Below, piece after piece: positions 33,505 through 45,424 of a stretch of 64,000 nucleotides of DNA. Made by a program: the position numbers and the translations under genes. Under the pieces are notes generated by a model. The model searched no databases. It saw only the letters and a list, made by a program, of their open reading frames with translations, and had not been told where the DNA came from. Position 1 is the first letter of the stretch; every line of letters begins with the position of its first letter. The DNA comes from Luidia sarsii (Eukaryota > Echinodermata > Asteroidea > Paxillosida > Luidiidae): contig OX465115.1 in the NCBI GenBank assembly GCA_949987565.1, positions 2,747,959 through 2,811,958 on the forward strand, read 5' to 3'.

Positions 33505-34015
33505 TATAACCTGAATCCTGCAAAATCCTGCTATCCTACCTTGTTCAAAGCTCCATGTGACCTGAATCCTGCCAAATCATGCAGTACTGGCTACTGTGGA
33601 CCATTGCCTGAATCCTGCCAAATCCTGCACTGAGTTTATGGAGTTTTAGTCCACATTCTAAACAAAGACTTTTTTCAGCTTAAAACAATGGGCCCTTTTT
33701 CCAACGGATAATCTCTTGACAAAAGCCACAACGACGTCCGAATTGTTACCAGCATCCTGCATTTTCCTACTGACAAAATCGCCTTATGCCCTCAATCCTG
33801 CACATTCCTACAGTGTGTCAACTCTCATGTGCCCTCAATCCTGCAAAATCCTTCTCCTTCTCCAGCATATTAGTAGCCTGTATCTTGCACAATCCTGCAA
33901 TGTGTCAACTCTCATGTGCCCTGAATCCTGCAGAATCCTGCAATGTGTCAACTCTCATGTGCCCTGAATCCTGCAGAATGCTGCAGAAGGCAAATAGGAT
34001 TCTGCAGGATTTGGG
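33505..34015 (+). repeat. Degenerate minisatellite based on AATCCTGCAAAATCCTGC
   Basis: The motif CTGAATCCTGCAAAATCCTG recurs irregularly more than ten times, some copies reduced to AATCCTGC. A longer unit, AATGTGTCAACTCTCATGTG followed by CCCTGAATCC, is tandem at about 33,810, 33,899 and 33,942. The tract ends in an inverted copy (GGATTCTGCAGGATTTGGG). Frames through it read as repeated Cys/Ser/Asn peptide and are not credible genes. Confidence 0.8.
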
Positions 34016-34053
34016 AAGGTATGGGTTAAGTACAGAACCTTTCAATACAGAGC

Positions 34054-34429
34054 CTTTAAAGGCCCAATGCAACATTGGGAAGATCGGAAAACATCGATGT
34101 CCAGTATTGTCCACAGATTTCCTTCCAATTCACACAGTTTGTAGATGGTCATGATAGAATCCTCATGTTGAAATCTTACCGTCTGGGATGCTGTGTTCCC
34201 TTGAAATCTTCACTCAAACATCGACAAAATAGTTTATTAAGTACTCGCAAGTCATAAACTATTTCTTACTACAGAATGGTGCAAAAACCGTGATGGTTTT
34301 TTACCTTTTTCTACTTTCACCATTTGAGCTAAAACCTTCACAGGATTGCCTTTTGGGGATGTTTAATGGTTTAACACAAAAACTGTGGCAATCTTTTGAC
34401 CTTTACCAATGTTGTATCGGGTCTTTAAA
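34054..34429. mobile_element. MITE-like element, TTTAAAGG...CAACATTGG family, copy 2
   Basis: Begins TTTAAAGGCCCAATGCAACA and ends ACCAATGTTGTATCGGGTCT followed by TTAAA, imperfect terminal inverted repeats of about 25 bp. The body parallels 6,397-6,697. The flanks carry similar decamers (ATACAGAGCC left, ATACAGAACC right), which could be a target-site duplication or a local repeat. Confidence 0.8.
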
Positions 34430-34917
34430 TACAGAACCTATAGTACAAAGTCTTCCCTTACAACAGGTCTGAAAGACATCTGGCAGTAAAGATTGAAACC
34501 TTAAATCTTATTTTCTCCTAAACTAAAATTCACCTGGTTTTTGTAATCGGTCCAACAATGTCCACACATTTCAAGGGAATTTTACACAATGATATTTTTC
34601 AATAAGCACAAAAGTCCCCCATTTCCATTTCACCCGTATAAGAAGATGTGTGTTTGCTTAGAATCCGAAAAAAGGCTGTGCCAATCATTCTTGCCCACCT
34701 TTTTCCATCACCTTTCCTAAATAGTAACACAATCAATGGGATTTTTTTTCCAACCATGACAATTGGCAATCCCTACCTTGACAGAGTCATTCATTCTACA
34801 TAGGTCCACATAACTTTTTATTCTGGGAGTTTTCTTTCATCATGAATCACACAAAATCACCAGGGTTCCAAAAGGAGGCCAGGATGCACAGTGGGGAGAC
34901 CTTCAAAATTGTTTTTG
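34430..34917. other. Non-coding, AT-rich
   Basis: No gene or repeat family recognised. Confidence 0.45.
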
Positions 34918-34927
34918 CCCCCCCCCC

Positions 34928-34963
<36 letters not shown>

Positions 34964-35094
34964 TTCTCTTTCTCTCTCGATGTATCTCTCTATCTCCCCC
35001 TCTTACTCTCTCTCTCCCTCCCCCTTTCTATCTTTCTCTCTCCCCCTTTCTCTCTCCCTATGTATCTATCTATCTCTCCCTCTTTCTCCCTTCC

Positions 35095-35142
<48 letters not shown>

Positions 35143-35256
35143 CTCTCTCTCCATCACTTGCTTTCTCCATCTCTCCCCTCTCTCTTTCCCCTCTCTCTCC
35201 CTCCCCTCTCTCTCTCACTCCCTCTCCCTCTCCCCCCCTCTCTCTCTCTCTATAAT
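34918..35256. repeat. (CT)n / CCCTCT pyrimidine tract
   Basis: About 340 bp of nearly pure pyrimidine on the + strand, opposite in polarity to the GA tracts at 1-480 and 23,520-24,780. Includes GTATCTCTCTATCT-type variants and a duplicated segment (TCTCCCCCTCTTACTC / TCTCCCCCTTTCTCTC). Ser/Leu/Pro-rich frames are artefacts. Confidence 0.95.
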
Positions 35257-35610
35257 CTGCTCCAAGATTCCCTGGTTTATTTTTACACGATGCGCTGGCA
35301 CTCAATCAGTGTCGGCATCCATGCCACAAGCTTCCTAGACATCCAAGAGAGGCGCAATAATAATGGGCTCAGTTTGCTGCCGCACCCCTCGCTGAGTCTG
35401 GAGCTATTTTTGGCAAGCAGGGCAGCCATAGTTCCTTCTCAAGTTAAAAAGCTTTCACCGTGTATTGAGAGAGAGAGAGAGAGACCAACCTCACGCGGAC
35501 TGGTAGTGGTTAGATTGGCCAAGATGTGCGCCTGCATGATACAAATTGTCTAATGTTCGCTGGATTACAGGAGACAGCTCCACCTGCAAGAGTTCGGACT
35601 TTACAAATTC
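35257..35610. other. Non-coding, nothing recognised
   Basis: Short (GA)n at 35,467-35,482. No credible gene. Confidence 0.45.
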
Positions 35611-35690
35611 TAGATAAGATTTGAAGGTTTGCCTGGTGGGAGTTCAGAGTGGAAAGTTTGTGTTGACACCAGGTAAGCCATCTCCTATAG
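35611..35690 (+). mobile_element. Solo end of CAACGTTTC-family MITE
   Basis: TAGATAAGATTTGAAGGTTT, GCCTGGTGGG, GTGGAAAGTTTGTGTTGACA and CCAGGTAAGCCATCTCCT match the lead and outer arm of the 12,090 and 29,484 elements. The hairpin core is missing. Confidence 0.65.
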
Positions 35691-38600
35691 ATGAGACTAT
35701 CAAGTAATTAGGAAGAGCCTCTTAATTTCACACTCAAAAAACGAAGTCCACGAAATTGTGAGCCAGTGCAATCAGACGAGGTTCAGCGCAGTTCACGTGC
35801 GAGAGGAATGGAATTATTTCCAATTCAACAACAACAAATAACCTCTCACAAGCTGGAACAATTCCACAGGGTCGGACCGCCGTCAAACAAGCAATGTGCA
35901 AGTGGCTCTGTAAGGGTCAAACTCACTCAACAGAGCGCAAGATACACAGTGCGGTTTTGGTGGCCCGATACATATTTTGGGCATGTGTAACTTTGCAGGC
36001 AGGCAGGCACATGGTGCGCTAGCAACCGGTCCCGAGAATACCTGTGGTTTTACATGTCTAGAGCGGACTGACAATTCATTACTCAAAACAGCCTGTGGTG
36101 TCCCCTTTGTGATCTCCACAACCACCTGTTAGACAACAGACATCGGGGGTATATGGCTTACAGATGTTCTTTGAAGAAAACCCCATTGTACAAATATAAC
36201 TCATGAAATGAATGAATACATTATCACCGAAAAATGCAGTGGACGCGGATATTTTCAGCAGGAGTAAGTGTGCTATGCCACGCAGATAATTGGGAGTCTT
36301 TCTGTCAGAGTCCAACCTGAAAACTGAAAAGTGAGGAAATTGAGTAGATCTCATTGCAGAAAATAAAACTCCTCACATAGTCAGCCCAGCCATCAATCAA
36401 GGAGTGATTCATTGTGGAAACGCAGACAATTTCACACCCCTGTCTCGGCTTGAATCTGTAGCAATAATTCCAAAAGATCGAGTCCATTTTCCCGCGCCAC
36501 AATGTGATGAAAGTTGGACTGAAAAACACCCTCAGCGGTCAATCTTCCAGAGCAATCTTAGCATCCTAACCCCTCGGCTCTTTGAGTTTCCCAGTGCTGC
36601 ATCCCAAAAAAAAAAAAAATTGAAACTGCTTAAGGCCCTAAACACTAGCGAGTCTCCCCCTCCCTGTCCAATAAACCCGAGGAATAATAATAGAAAGAAA
36701 AATCCTCCACAAATTGTTGGATGATTCTACTTGATTTTTTTGTCTCCAATTTCTCCAAAAAAAAACCCACCTTATCCTCCTCAAGGCGATTTTAATATTC
36801 TCCGAGACGGAGCAAACTCGAGGCTGGCTTTCATTGTGGCCAATCTCTTCGCGGTTATCTGTTCATGAGGGACTTTCTATTAAGATGACACCTTCACAAT
36901 CTGATGCAATTTCTCATCTGCGCTGTCAAAGGGGCCTGAACAGATCCGGACGGGCAAATTAGCACCACTTTGCTTTTGCTCGGGCCCACTAGGGAGGGTT
37001 GCACACATCGGAGAGGTGTTATTCCTATGATCGGTGGGATCGTCGTGTTTTTTGTCCCCCCCCCCTTCAGCACCGACGACGCAACAATTCACCCCTCCCC
37101 CTCCCCCGCAAACGTAGGATATCGCCACAGACGTCTTGATTAATCCCCCTTGCAAGTCCTCTCTTTTATACTCATATGTTTCATTTCCTCCTCGCAGTCT
37201 GTCGTCAACACTATTGACGGTTTATACGCAGACTTAAAAAGCCTCTGAGTCAAACTGCCTCACAAATGGGACGGATTCACAGGGGATGATAGATTGCACG
37301 TAGACAGACACACAGGAGCGGCAGCGTATTGGTCGGATTTTCTGCTTGGCAGGACTCTGGCCAGTCAGTCCGCTCTCGTGCAAAAGCCCACTGGCTTGAC
37401 CCCTTCCCAGCACCACTTGAAACTTACTCTAGAGTCTGAGGCTTTGATACAGTCTCGTACGGACAAATTCCGGCCTCGCTGGTCCAACTTTGAGCCAACA
37501 GGTATTTCTCAAGTCACCTCGTGACTGGCGCTTTGGCAACCACAATCCAAAACTGGTGGAATTCGTGCTGCACAAAATTGCTCATCGGTTGATGTCAGCA
37601 AAATATCCTGGACATGCCCTTGGTCTATCAAAGGACATCCCTGGTTGGTATGCAACCAATTCAGAGAAATGTTTGGATTCCTTTTTCTTTCTTTTTTTCC
37701 GCTTTTTTTTTCGGGGGGGGGGGGAGGTCATCACCAGACAGAAACAAATAAAGGTTTGCTTTGAAGTTTGCCATTTGCCAATCTGTATAATTGATCACAG
37801 CAATTTACAAATGAATACTTGACATTTGTAAAAAAAAGTATCACTATCGAGTTCACTCCCGTAATAATTTCGCAAAAGTAATGATTATTTCATTGCCACA
37901 ACAGGGGCATCGAGAGTTCAATTTGTTTTGTCAACATCTGTGCTTCAACCCCCACCCCCTTCCTCTCCCACTCAATGCAACAGATTTCTGGAGTTGTAAG
38001 GACAGGCTCGGATTCTTATTGGATTCAGCAGGGAACTCTTTAGGGACCTCTAGGGGGGTCTGGGTTAAACACTTACAGCATGTGCACATGCCCAGTGACT
38101 GCCCGTCCAGACCCTTGAATTCTGAAATCAATGCAGTTGAATGCACTACTACTGCACTCCAAAACGTCCATTCCGAGAATTGTACAGTCCTGCACAGAAG
38201 TTCTATCCCCGGGCCTAACAACCGTGACTCTTTTCAGGAAGAAACAAACCCCCTTCCACACAAATACCAGCGGACCAAAAAAAACAAAAAAAACTTGTGG
38301 TACCAACTTCAAGTTTAGTGTCCACCCCTAATGCAATGGAAGGGCGACCATTCTCATAGAACACATCAGGACAATGGAGATATGAGGACAGGCTGTGGTC
38401 AATGCCCCAGCCCAATTCTAAGTGCATTAATTAGGGTCAATAATGCAGATCAAAGGGCTAATCATGGTTGTGCTTGGCCACTGAACAGATAATGGCCAGT
38501 TGCAAGGGGGTCTGTTTGTACGACCGGTCAGTCAGCAGCTGTCCGGGACAAAAGAAAAGACCCAACCGGTAACACCATCTCCACTAGACGCTCTGAATGG

Positions 38601-40033
38601 GGCACTTGTACTTTTGAATGGCCGCCTATTCATTGTCAAGTTAATAGTTTCAACTTTAAACAGCCTACTTTTTACTCTTTTTTTCCCCCCTTAATTCAGA
38701 GAGAGAATCTGTTGGCGGAGGGGGCACGACCGCAGAACCCACTAAGTCGCGATCAATGCCTTTCCATAATAATGAAAACATAATGAGATCGGAAATACAA
38801 TTCTATTGGGCAGGAATGGTTTGTAGATGTGAAAACGCAGACATCACGGTGAGTTGTGGGCACATCTTTTGATGAGTCTGTTTCGCAAACGAAGGCCACT
38901 TTTATGATGAGCTACAAACTGCCAATGAGTTGAAGGATAGTGGCAACGTATGGCAGCGACAATTTCAAACTATCAAACGACTACCAGCTGAGTAATGATC
39001 GCTTTGGTCGTTAATTAATTACATGCATCGTTAAGGCATGACTGCTTGTTACATAATACAATGCTCATCGGATGGGGGATGTTACGATTCGTCTGATTGA
39101 TTTTCACGATGAAAATGGGAGTGCAAAGGTACTTGAGTCCTACTCCGGGCCAGACATCAAAAATCGATGCGCAGACAAATCAATGAATCTTTGGGCTCTC
39201 CGGGCCGACCATGTGCCAACTAGATTACCGGGGGGGGGGGGGGGGGGGGGGGGGCAGCTTCAATCGGCATTTAACAGTGCGTGGGCCTGGGTCGCACATG
39301 ATCCACTCACACATCCCAAGGGTGGTGGTCGTACTTCTCCCCGGCCCTTCAAACACTCTGACCTGGGTTCATACCCCCATTCCGAGCCGAGAGGTGGGGC
39401 GGGATCGGTCCTTGTGTCCCTACCCAATGCCTTGACCTGGATAGGGGGGGGTGGGTGCTATAAGAAGAGGGTGAAGAAGAACTGCCAAGACATAAGATGT
39501 AAATATGAAACCAACCGATTTCGATCTTAATAGTTACTTTAAATGCAGAGGGATTTGAACAACAACTAGGACATTTGTTAAAAAAAAAAATTGGGAAAAT
39601 TGCATTAAAAAATTGAAGGAGTTAGGATTTCCTAGATAATTTGGAAAAATGTTTGAAAAAAATTGACGGAGTTAGGATTCTAAAAAAAAATTGATTTTTT
39701 TTTCTTCAAATAAATAGCTAGCATAACCAGGATTGGTCTATCCACCTTGAGAAAGCAGCAGATGAACAGAGGGGACAGGGTCCAGATCCGTCCCATTCCC
39801 TGCCCACTGATGACAGTCTCGGGTACATGGAGAAAGTCAATAGGGCTAGCACCAATGCACTCACCACACAGGTGCCAGCTTGAAAGAATCAAGTACTGGG
39901 CCAACACTTGAGCTCTGACCAGCAGGCTCTTGAGATGTGCTCCCCTTCCTTTTGAAGACTGGCTACAAGGAACAGCAACAACACCACCACCCATACACCC
40001 ACACAAGTCCAAAGTCTTAGTTCTTAAAAAAAA
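35691..40033. other. Non-coding, few repeats
   Basis: The longest stretch with little recognisable repeat. G-run of about 25 at 39,230-39,254, A-runs near 36,605 and 39,580, and a short two-copy repeat at 39,606-39,680 (AAAAATTGAAGGAGTTAGGA / AAAAATTGACGGAGTTAGGA). Short frames on both strands show no family-like sequence. If the window holds conserved non-coding elements or missed small exons, this is a likely place, but I cannot show any. Confidence 0.45.
39230..39254. repeat. 25-base G homopolymer
   Basis: Uninterrupted G-run; exact length is uncertain in raw data. Confidence 0.9.
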
Positions 40034-40125
40034 AATGGCAAACAAAACTTTGACAGGACCGGGACTTGAACCCGAGACCTATGGTTTTGCGTACCCGCGC
40101 TCTAACCATCTGAGCTATCCAGCCC
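40034..40125 (-). mobile_element. tRNA-derived SINE, best copy
   Basis: On the minus strand a 74-nt tRNA-like head spans 40,125 down to 40,052. It has a good A box (TAGCTCAGATGG) and B box (GGTTCAAGTCC), so both internal RNA polymerase III promoter parts are present. The acceptor ends (GGGCTGG and TCCTGTC) do not pair well and the anticodon stem is broken, so it is not a working tRNA. The head is followed by AAAGTTTTGTTTGCCATTTT, the tail motif seen at 9,730 and 25,530. Confidence 0.75.
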
Positions 40126-41947
40126 TTAGAAAGTTCCAAATCAGTTTTTTCCTTGATTTGTTTGTTTTTTAATCTAAAAAAAAACCCACGAAATTGGTGA
40201 AATGGGGGAAGCCGGGGGTGAATATTGAATTGTTCACACTTGTTAGAGAGCAACAGTCAACAGAGGCTACATGTACACGAAGCTTGAGATTCACATCCAG
40301 TGATTGTCAGCGTGCACGTACAAAGGATACCTTAGCTACGTAATGTGTGGGCCCCAGAGCGGCATCAAGCCGTGAATTACAAGTCCTGAGGGCGCTTTAC
40401 ACTCAAAGGTGCGACTGAATGTGATGAAGCAACGTTCAGACAGAGCTTGTCTTCCAGACAACAATGTGCAGACTGCATGATCCGCTTGGCTGGGGCTCAA
40501 TATCGACAAAGAGCAATGAAATTTTCATCTGACATCGCGGGATCAACAAGAATGGCACATTGCACATTGTACAGGAACATCATCACGATTCTCCAACTCC
40601 ACATATGTACGGTGCACACACGGTAAGCCTTTCAGTGCACAACTAGTTAGACGCGATAGATTCCTGGTCAGGAGTGGTTTCCCCCCCCCCCCCCCCTTCT
40701 TTTTACCATTTTTTTTTTTTTTTTTTTTAAGTTGAGCTTTAAATGTCACAGTACAGTTCCTTCCAGCAAAATGATAAATGAAAACTGACAGACTGGCTGT
40801 TGTGCTAGGGATTAAGAGCAGTGTGTATGGTCCTGCTGCATGCCTTTCACTGGAACTGGGTCTGTGCTGATTCCCTTTCAGGATCTTACAATGCCCTGCA
40901 CCGGTGGTACGGTTCTTGTGGCACGATCATATGCGGGCGTCTGACAAACAAAAATTTGTCATGAACTCAAAATAGTTGACGCCCCAAAATCGATTGTGTC
41001 ATTTCACAGGTTTTTTTTTTTTTGGTAGGCAAGACATCCTGTTTCTTAGGTGTGTGTGGGGGACGGGATTCTCTGAAATGTTCTGGAGTAACCTTTTCCA
41101 CGGGCACAAAAACTCCAGGAAGAGTGAAAAATGTGTAGCCCTATGTGCATAGTATCAAAACTTGAAGATTGCATATTCAATTAACTGCAACTGCAAAATT
41201 ACACAAAAATACGTGTGAATCTTTAACAATCTTAAGTCTTCAAAAGGATGAGCAGCTCACAGCGGCTCCAGTCGAGTTCACTTCTGGCCGGCAAGTTATA
41301 CAACTGTTTACAAATAAATCTGTAAAAAAAGTCACAGATAAACTACACAGCGAAAGAGTTGGGCCTAAAAAAAAAAAAATAACCAAGTAGCCCAGTATTC
41401 AGAAATAGGTCAAGGCTTAGAAATGGTTGTTCTTACTCATGATGCAAGTATTCCGATTTGGGAACTCTTTCATGAGGGACATTTCCCAATTGATTTCGCA
41501 TTCACACTTTCTTCAAATTGCCACCTCTGAATAAAAATAAAAAAAAGTACAATCAATGCTGTTCTCCCATTGGACCTTTCAGCTGTCATCGCATGGGAAA
41601 GTTGCCACGGCATTCCACTGTGTGCAACTCCAATCCAAACATTGGAATATGTTTCCATTGGTTCACAATGTGTCTGGGCAAACTACTGTTCGGGCAACCA
41701 CTCTGCCGTGCACAACTATGAAACGTGATTGACTCGTTATGCGACAGTGGGTTTTCAATTTGCAATGACTGTATACTTCAACTGTTGCTGAGGAAAGGTC
41801 TGGGCAGTTTTACCCCTGAAAAAGGCCAATGGGAACAGGGCTTAAGTCAGGTTACATAGGAATGCTAACCTAAACAAACGAGGGAATATGGCCTCCTTGG
41901 ACACTAGGCTGCCTCCCAACACAAACTCTGGACAGTGTCTTCCCAAA
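40126..41947. other. Non-coding with homopolymers
   Basis: A C-run of about 16 (40,681-40,696) lies close to a T-run of about 18 (40,711-40,728). No supported gene. Confidence 0.5.
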
Positions 41948-42190
41948 CACACTCTCTCTTTCTAGTTTCTACTCTCTCACTCTCTCTCTCTCCCTCTCCC
42001 TCTCCCTCTCCCTCCCTCTCTCTCCCTCTCCATCTCACTCCCTCTATCTCCCTCCCTCTCCTTCTTTCTCTCTCCCCTCCCTCTCTCTCTCTCCCTCTCT
42101 CTCTCTCCCTCTATCTCTCTCTCTTTCTCTTTCTCTCCCTCTCTCTCTACAGACTCTCTCCCTCTATCTCTCTCTCTCACTATCTCCCCA
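41948..42190. repeat. (CT)n pyrimidine tract
   Basis: CT-rich microsatellite with CCCTCT, CATCT and TATCT variants. Ser/Leu/Pro-rich frames are artefacts. Confidence 0.95.
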
Positions 42191-43138
42191 GGCCATGGTA
42201 AAAGTGGATATAAACTTTGTCCTCAGCTGAGGTCATTGATTCCACTAATTACAGTGGAAGAACAGTTACATTCCCAGACTGGCTATCAATCAGGGACCAT
42301 CATTGACTTCAAGGCTCCACCATGTGTAAGGGACCACCTGTTGGCCATTGGCCCGAAGAGCCAGATTGGGAAGGGATTGTACCTGCTCTATGATTTGTAC
42401 AAACAATCACCTGACTAGAGAGGGGCCCATACAAAAGATCTCTGCACTGGGGATTGCAGATTTGCAGTTCCAATTTTCGCTGGTGGTTTCCCCACATCTA
42501 AAGAAAGTTCCTCCGACTATTTCAATCTGCCTCCTCCAGTCTGTATCTGCTAACTATATCCCCCCCCCACAACCACAGGGTTTATCGCTGTTAATTTTCA
42601 TTGCACCCCACACACACACTCCCACATCAAGATAGCTGCAGTTCCACTCCAACTGCCCACAAGGTCAGGCTACCCCACATTGGCATGTCCAGCATGTGCA
42701 GGCGTGCCATCAACAGGGCAATTTGGAAACCTCAGCCACATGCCCACAGCTAGCTCTGACCGAAGCAATTTTCCAAAAATAAAAAAAGGGTTTTTGAGGC
42801 TGGGGAATCTGAATGGGATGGCTCTGCATTGAGTGACGCAAATGAAGCCTAAAAAGGGATTGTAAATGTCCACTTCTTAGTCTAATGAAGTAATAGGCTA
42901 AAGCTGAGTGGTTTTGGCACTGCAACTTCTTTTCGAACTTCCTTCCCTGTATGAAAAGATCCTTCAAAAACAGTAACTTAATTAATGTTGTTTTTCTAGG
43001 GAAGCCTAGGCTTAACACCCCCCCCAAAAAAAATATCCATACATATCCCATTTGAAATTCCTTCATATGAGGAGGAGGGGGTGGGGGAGAGACCAACATG
43101 CTGTTTACCAAAACTGGTGAATCCCTTTAACAGACATG
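42191..43138. other. Non-coding, nothing recognised
   Basis: No gene-like frame; short C-run near 42,561 and A-run near 43,025. Confidence 0.45.
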
Positions 43139-43140
43139 TA

Positions 43141-45205
43141 CCCCTTTCCCACTACGCAATCTCCGGGTTATCTCGGGGGTAACGGCAAGCCTTACCCCCG
43201 AGATACCCCGGGTTGGAAATGGTTGCCAGGACGTTTCCCACTACACTTTTCCCGCCCCGGGTTGAGACCGAAAAATCGGCCGTTACCCCGGGGTTCGTTA
43301 ACCCTGCTCGCGACCAGGGTTAAGGATGGAAATCTCGGGGGTAACGGCCGAACCCCGGGGTTGGCGTTGTAGTGGGAAACCGCGCCGGGGTACGAGTCCG
43401 GTGGACATTCTCAGGGTTAAGACACCGGATGCGTTACGTAATGGGACGGTCAGAGGTGGGATACGTGGCGGGAAAATCCGCATGCGACGCACATCTGGCA
43501 TTTACAAGAGGGCAGTAAATTCACGACGGCAACGACGGCAGTTGCCGTCGTGCCCTCACCAATTGCCGCGGTGCCCTTAAATTTGGAGGATTTTCACGGC
43601 AACAAATTGCCGTGCCCTTTTAGCACACTGCAGCGCGCATGAAATAATATTCCGACTGCGGTGCAGTGTGTGTGCAGCACACATGGAAGCTTCACTGTAC
43701 TGTGCGCACTGTCAGCTAAACATTGCGCATTCTGTGCACAACTGTATGGACTGTGGATGGGTGTACATGTACATGTACAGCTGTACAGTACATGTGCATC
43801 TACTGTACATGTACATGTATACACGTACACATACACGATCAATGTACTGTACATGTACATGTACAGTACTTACATGGCCATGTCAGATACGTACATGGAC
43901 AGTGCGTTCGATCCTGACAGTTTCATGTCAACAAACTTTTAATCTGCGGGTACCAGTGAATCTTGGACATCGCTGGCTGTACCAAACAACGGGTACCAAC
44001 GGTAGTTGGGAGCGATTTGCGTTGCACGATAGATAGATAGATTGCGCAGCATGCAGCACGTGGTCGGGTTGCGTGCGAAAGTAGAATCGAAGAGCTGTCA
44101 ACGGTTTGCGTGTTCGCGGGTGCCTTTTCAAAGTCGTAACCATGCCCCGAAAGGACAAGCTAAACAGCAAAACGAGCTACTACTTCACGATACAGCACAA
44201 AAATGTCGCAAACTTTATTCTTTTTTTCAGGTAGGCCTACGAACGTAGTTATTCTCAATTTTTTGGACGAGAACTGATGAGAAGGTTTTGGAACACCGAA
44301 CCCACATCGCGATACCTTGACAGCATGGACTATTCTATTAGGAATGAGAGGGGTGCGAGTTTATACAATAATAAGCTCCGATAATATGCTCGTTTAGGTT
44401 GGACCTAGCTGCTTAAAAATCCATCTTTACAAAACATGTAGGCTCTTTAGAATCCCTTTTATTTTGATTTTTTTGTGAGGATCTATTGTCAGATATTTTT
44501 GTCGTCCCGCTTACTATAGCAGTAGCACCCCGGCCATACCTGAATGGTACTGTTCATGTTCCCTGAGAACACGTATTGGTGGCTGACTGAAACCTATTTT
44601 AGACGTCATTTTTATGTTGGAAAATAATCTTTTTCAGGCATTGTGGTCCCACAGAAACGATGATATATTAGTAGGAGACCTAAAACAACGATTCGGTGCC
44701 TTCAGCGCCTATTTTGAAAGTTTTGTTTAAAGTGCTTACAGCGTGTTTGCATCGGTACTAATAAAAAAAAGTCGGTAAATTGCCTTGATGCCCCGGATTT
44801 GCCGAAATTTTATATCTATATTATATTTCTATCTGACGCCATTTTCAATGCAGTGTACATGTACACGAGAGTGCGGATTATGCCGTTAATCGAGTACAGC
44901 CCACATGTATCCAGTCAGGCAGCGCGCGCCGACGGGTGGTTGCTGGGCGACAAGGCGGTACGAGGCATTGTGGGACCAGCTAGCGCGCTGTGGGATTTCC
45001 GGTCCGGGCAGTGACGGACACCGGGGTTGGGTGTAGTGGGAAATCGCACATCGTTAACCCGGGGCAAGCTCGCCCCGGGTTTCGCGAAACTCCGGGTTAA
45101 CGCGACAAATGGGAACAGAACTCAGGGTTAACGAACCCCGGGGTACAGAATGCTAAACCCGGGGCGGCAAATCTCGGGGTTAAGCAGTTTGTAGTGGGAA
45201 AAGGG
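43141..45205. mobile_element. 2.07-kb DNA transposon-like element with TA flanks
   Basis: Left end CCCCTTTCCCACTAC; right end GTAGTGGGAAAAGGG; TA lies immediately outside both ends (43,139-43,140 and 45,206-45,207), as expected for a TA target duplication. The first ~240 bp and last ~180 bp are dense in the CCCCGGGGTTAACG family of subterminal motifs in both orientations, and extra terminal-like motifs (GTAGTGGGAAA) occur inside at 43,370 and 45,031. The centre holds a GGCAACGACGGCAGTTGCCG inverted repeat cluster (43,520-43,620) and a GTACAT array (43,768-43,872). No transposase-like frame; non-autonomous. Confidence 0.8.
43768..43872. repeat. GTACAT self-complementary array inside the 2.07-kb element
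   Basis: TGTACATGTACATGTACA-type repeat with CAGT and CACG variants, the same motif that fills the middle of the large foldback at 47,818-62,153. Confidence 0.85.
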
Positions 45206-45424
45206 TAATGGACGCCAGAGCTTTTTTACTGGAGAAACAACCCATCTGCTGGGCGACAAGATTAATGTGTACGGGCCAGTGGTGGTGACAGGGACCATGG
45301 AGAAGGGGGGCTCATCACTTCAGTCTAGGGGTACATTACAGACCCACCAGGGGGGAAGACTCCCCCCTAAATCAAACCCCCCCCCACCCCCCTCTCTCCC
45401 TTCTCCCTTGTGCCTGGCCTGGCC

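Noticed and set aside
40052..40125. Functional tRNA gene
   Set aside because: A and B boxes are good but the acceptor and anticodon stems do not pair, and the flank is a SINE tail shared with other copies.
43670..43942. Cys/Thr/Tyr-rich frames within the 2.07-kb element
   Set aside because: They are translations of the GTACAT array (Met-Tyr, Cys-Thr and Val-His alternation); the same pattern recurs across the foldback core.
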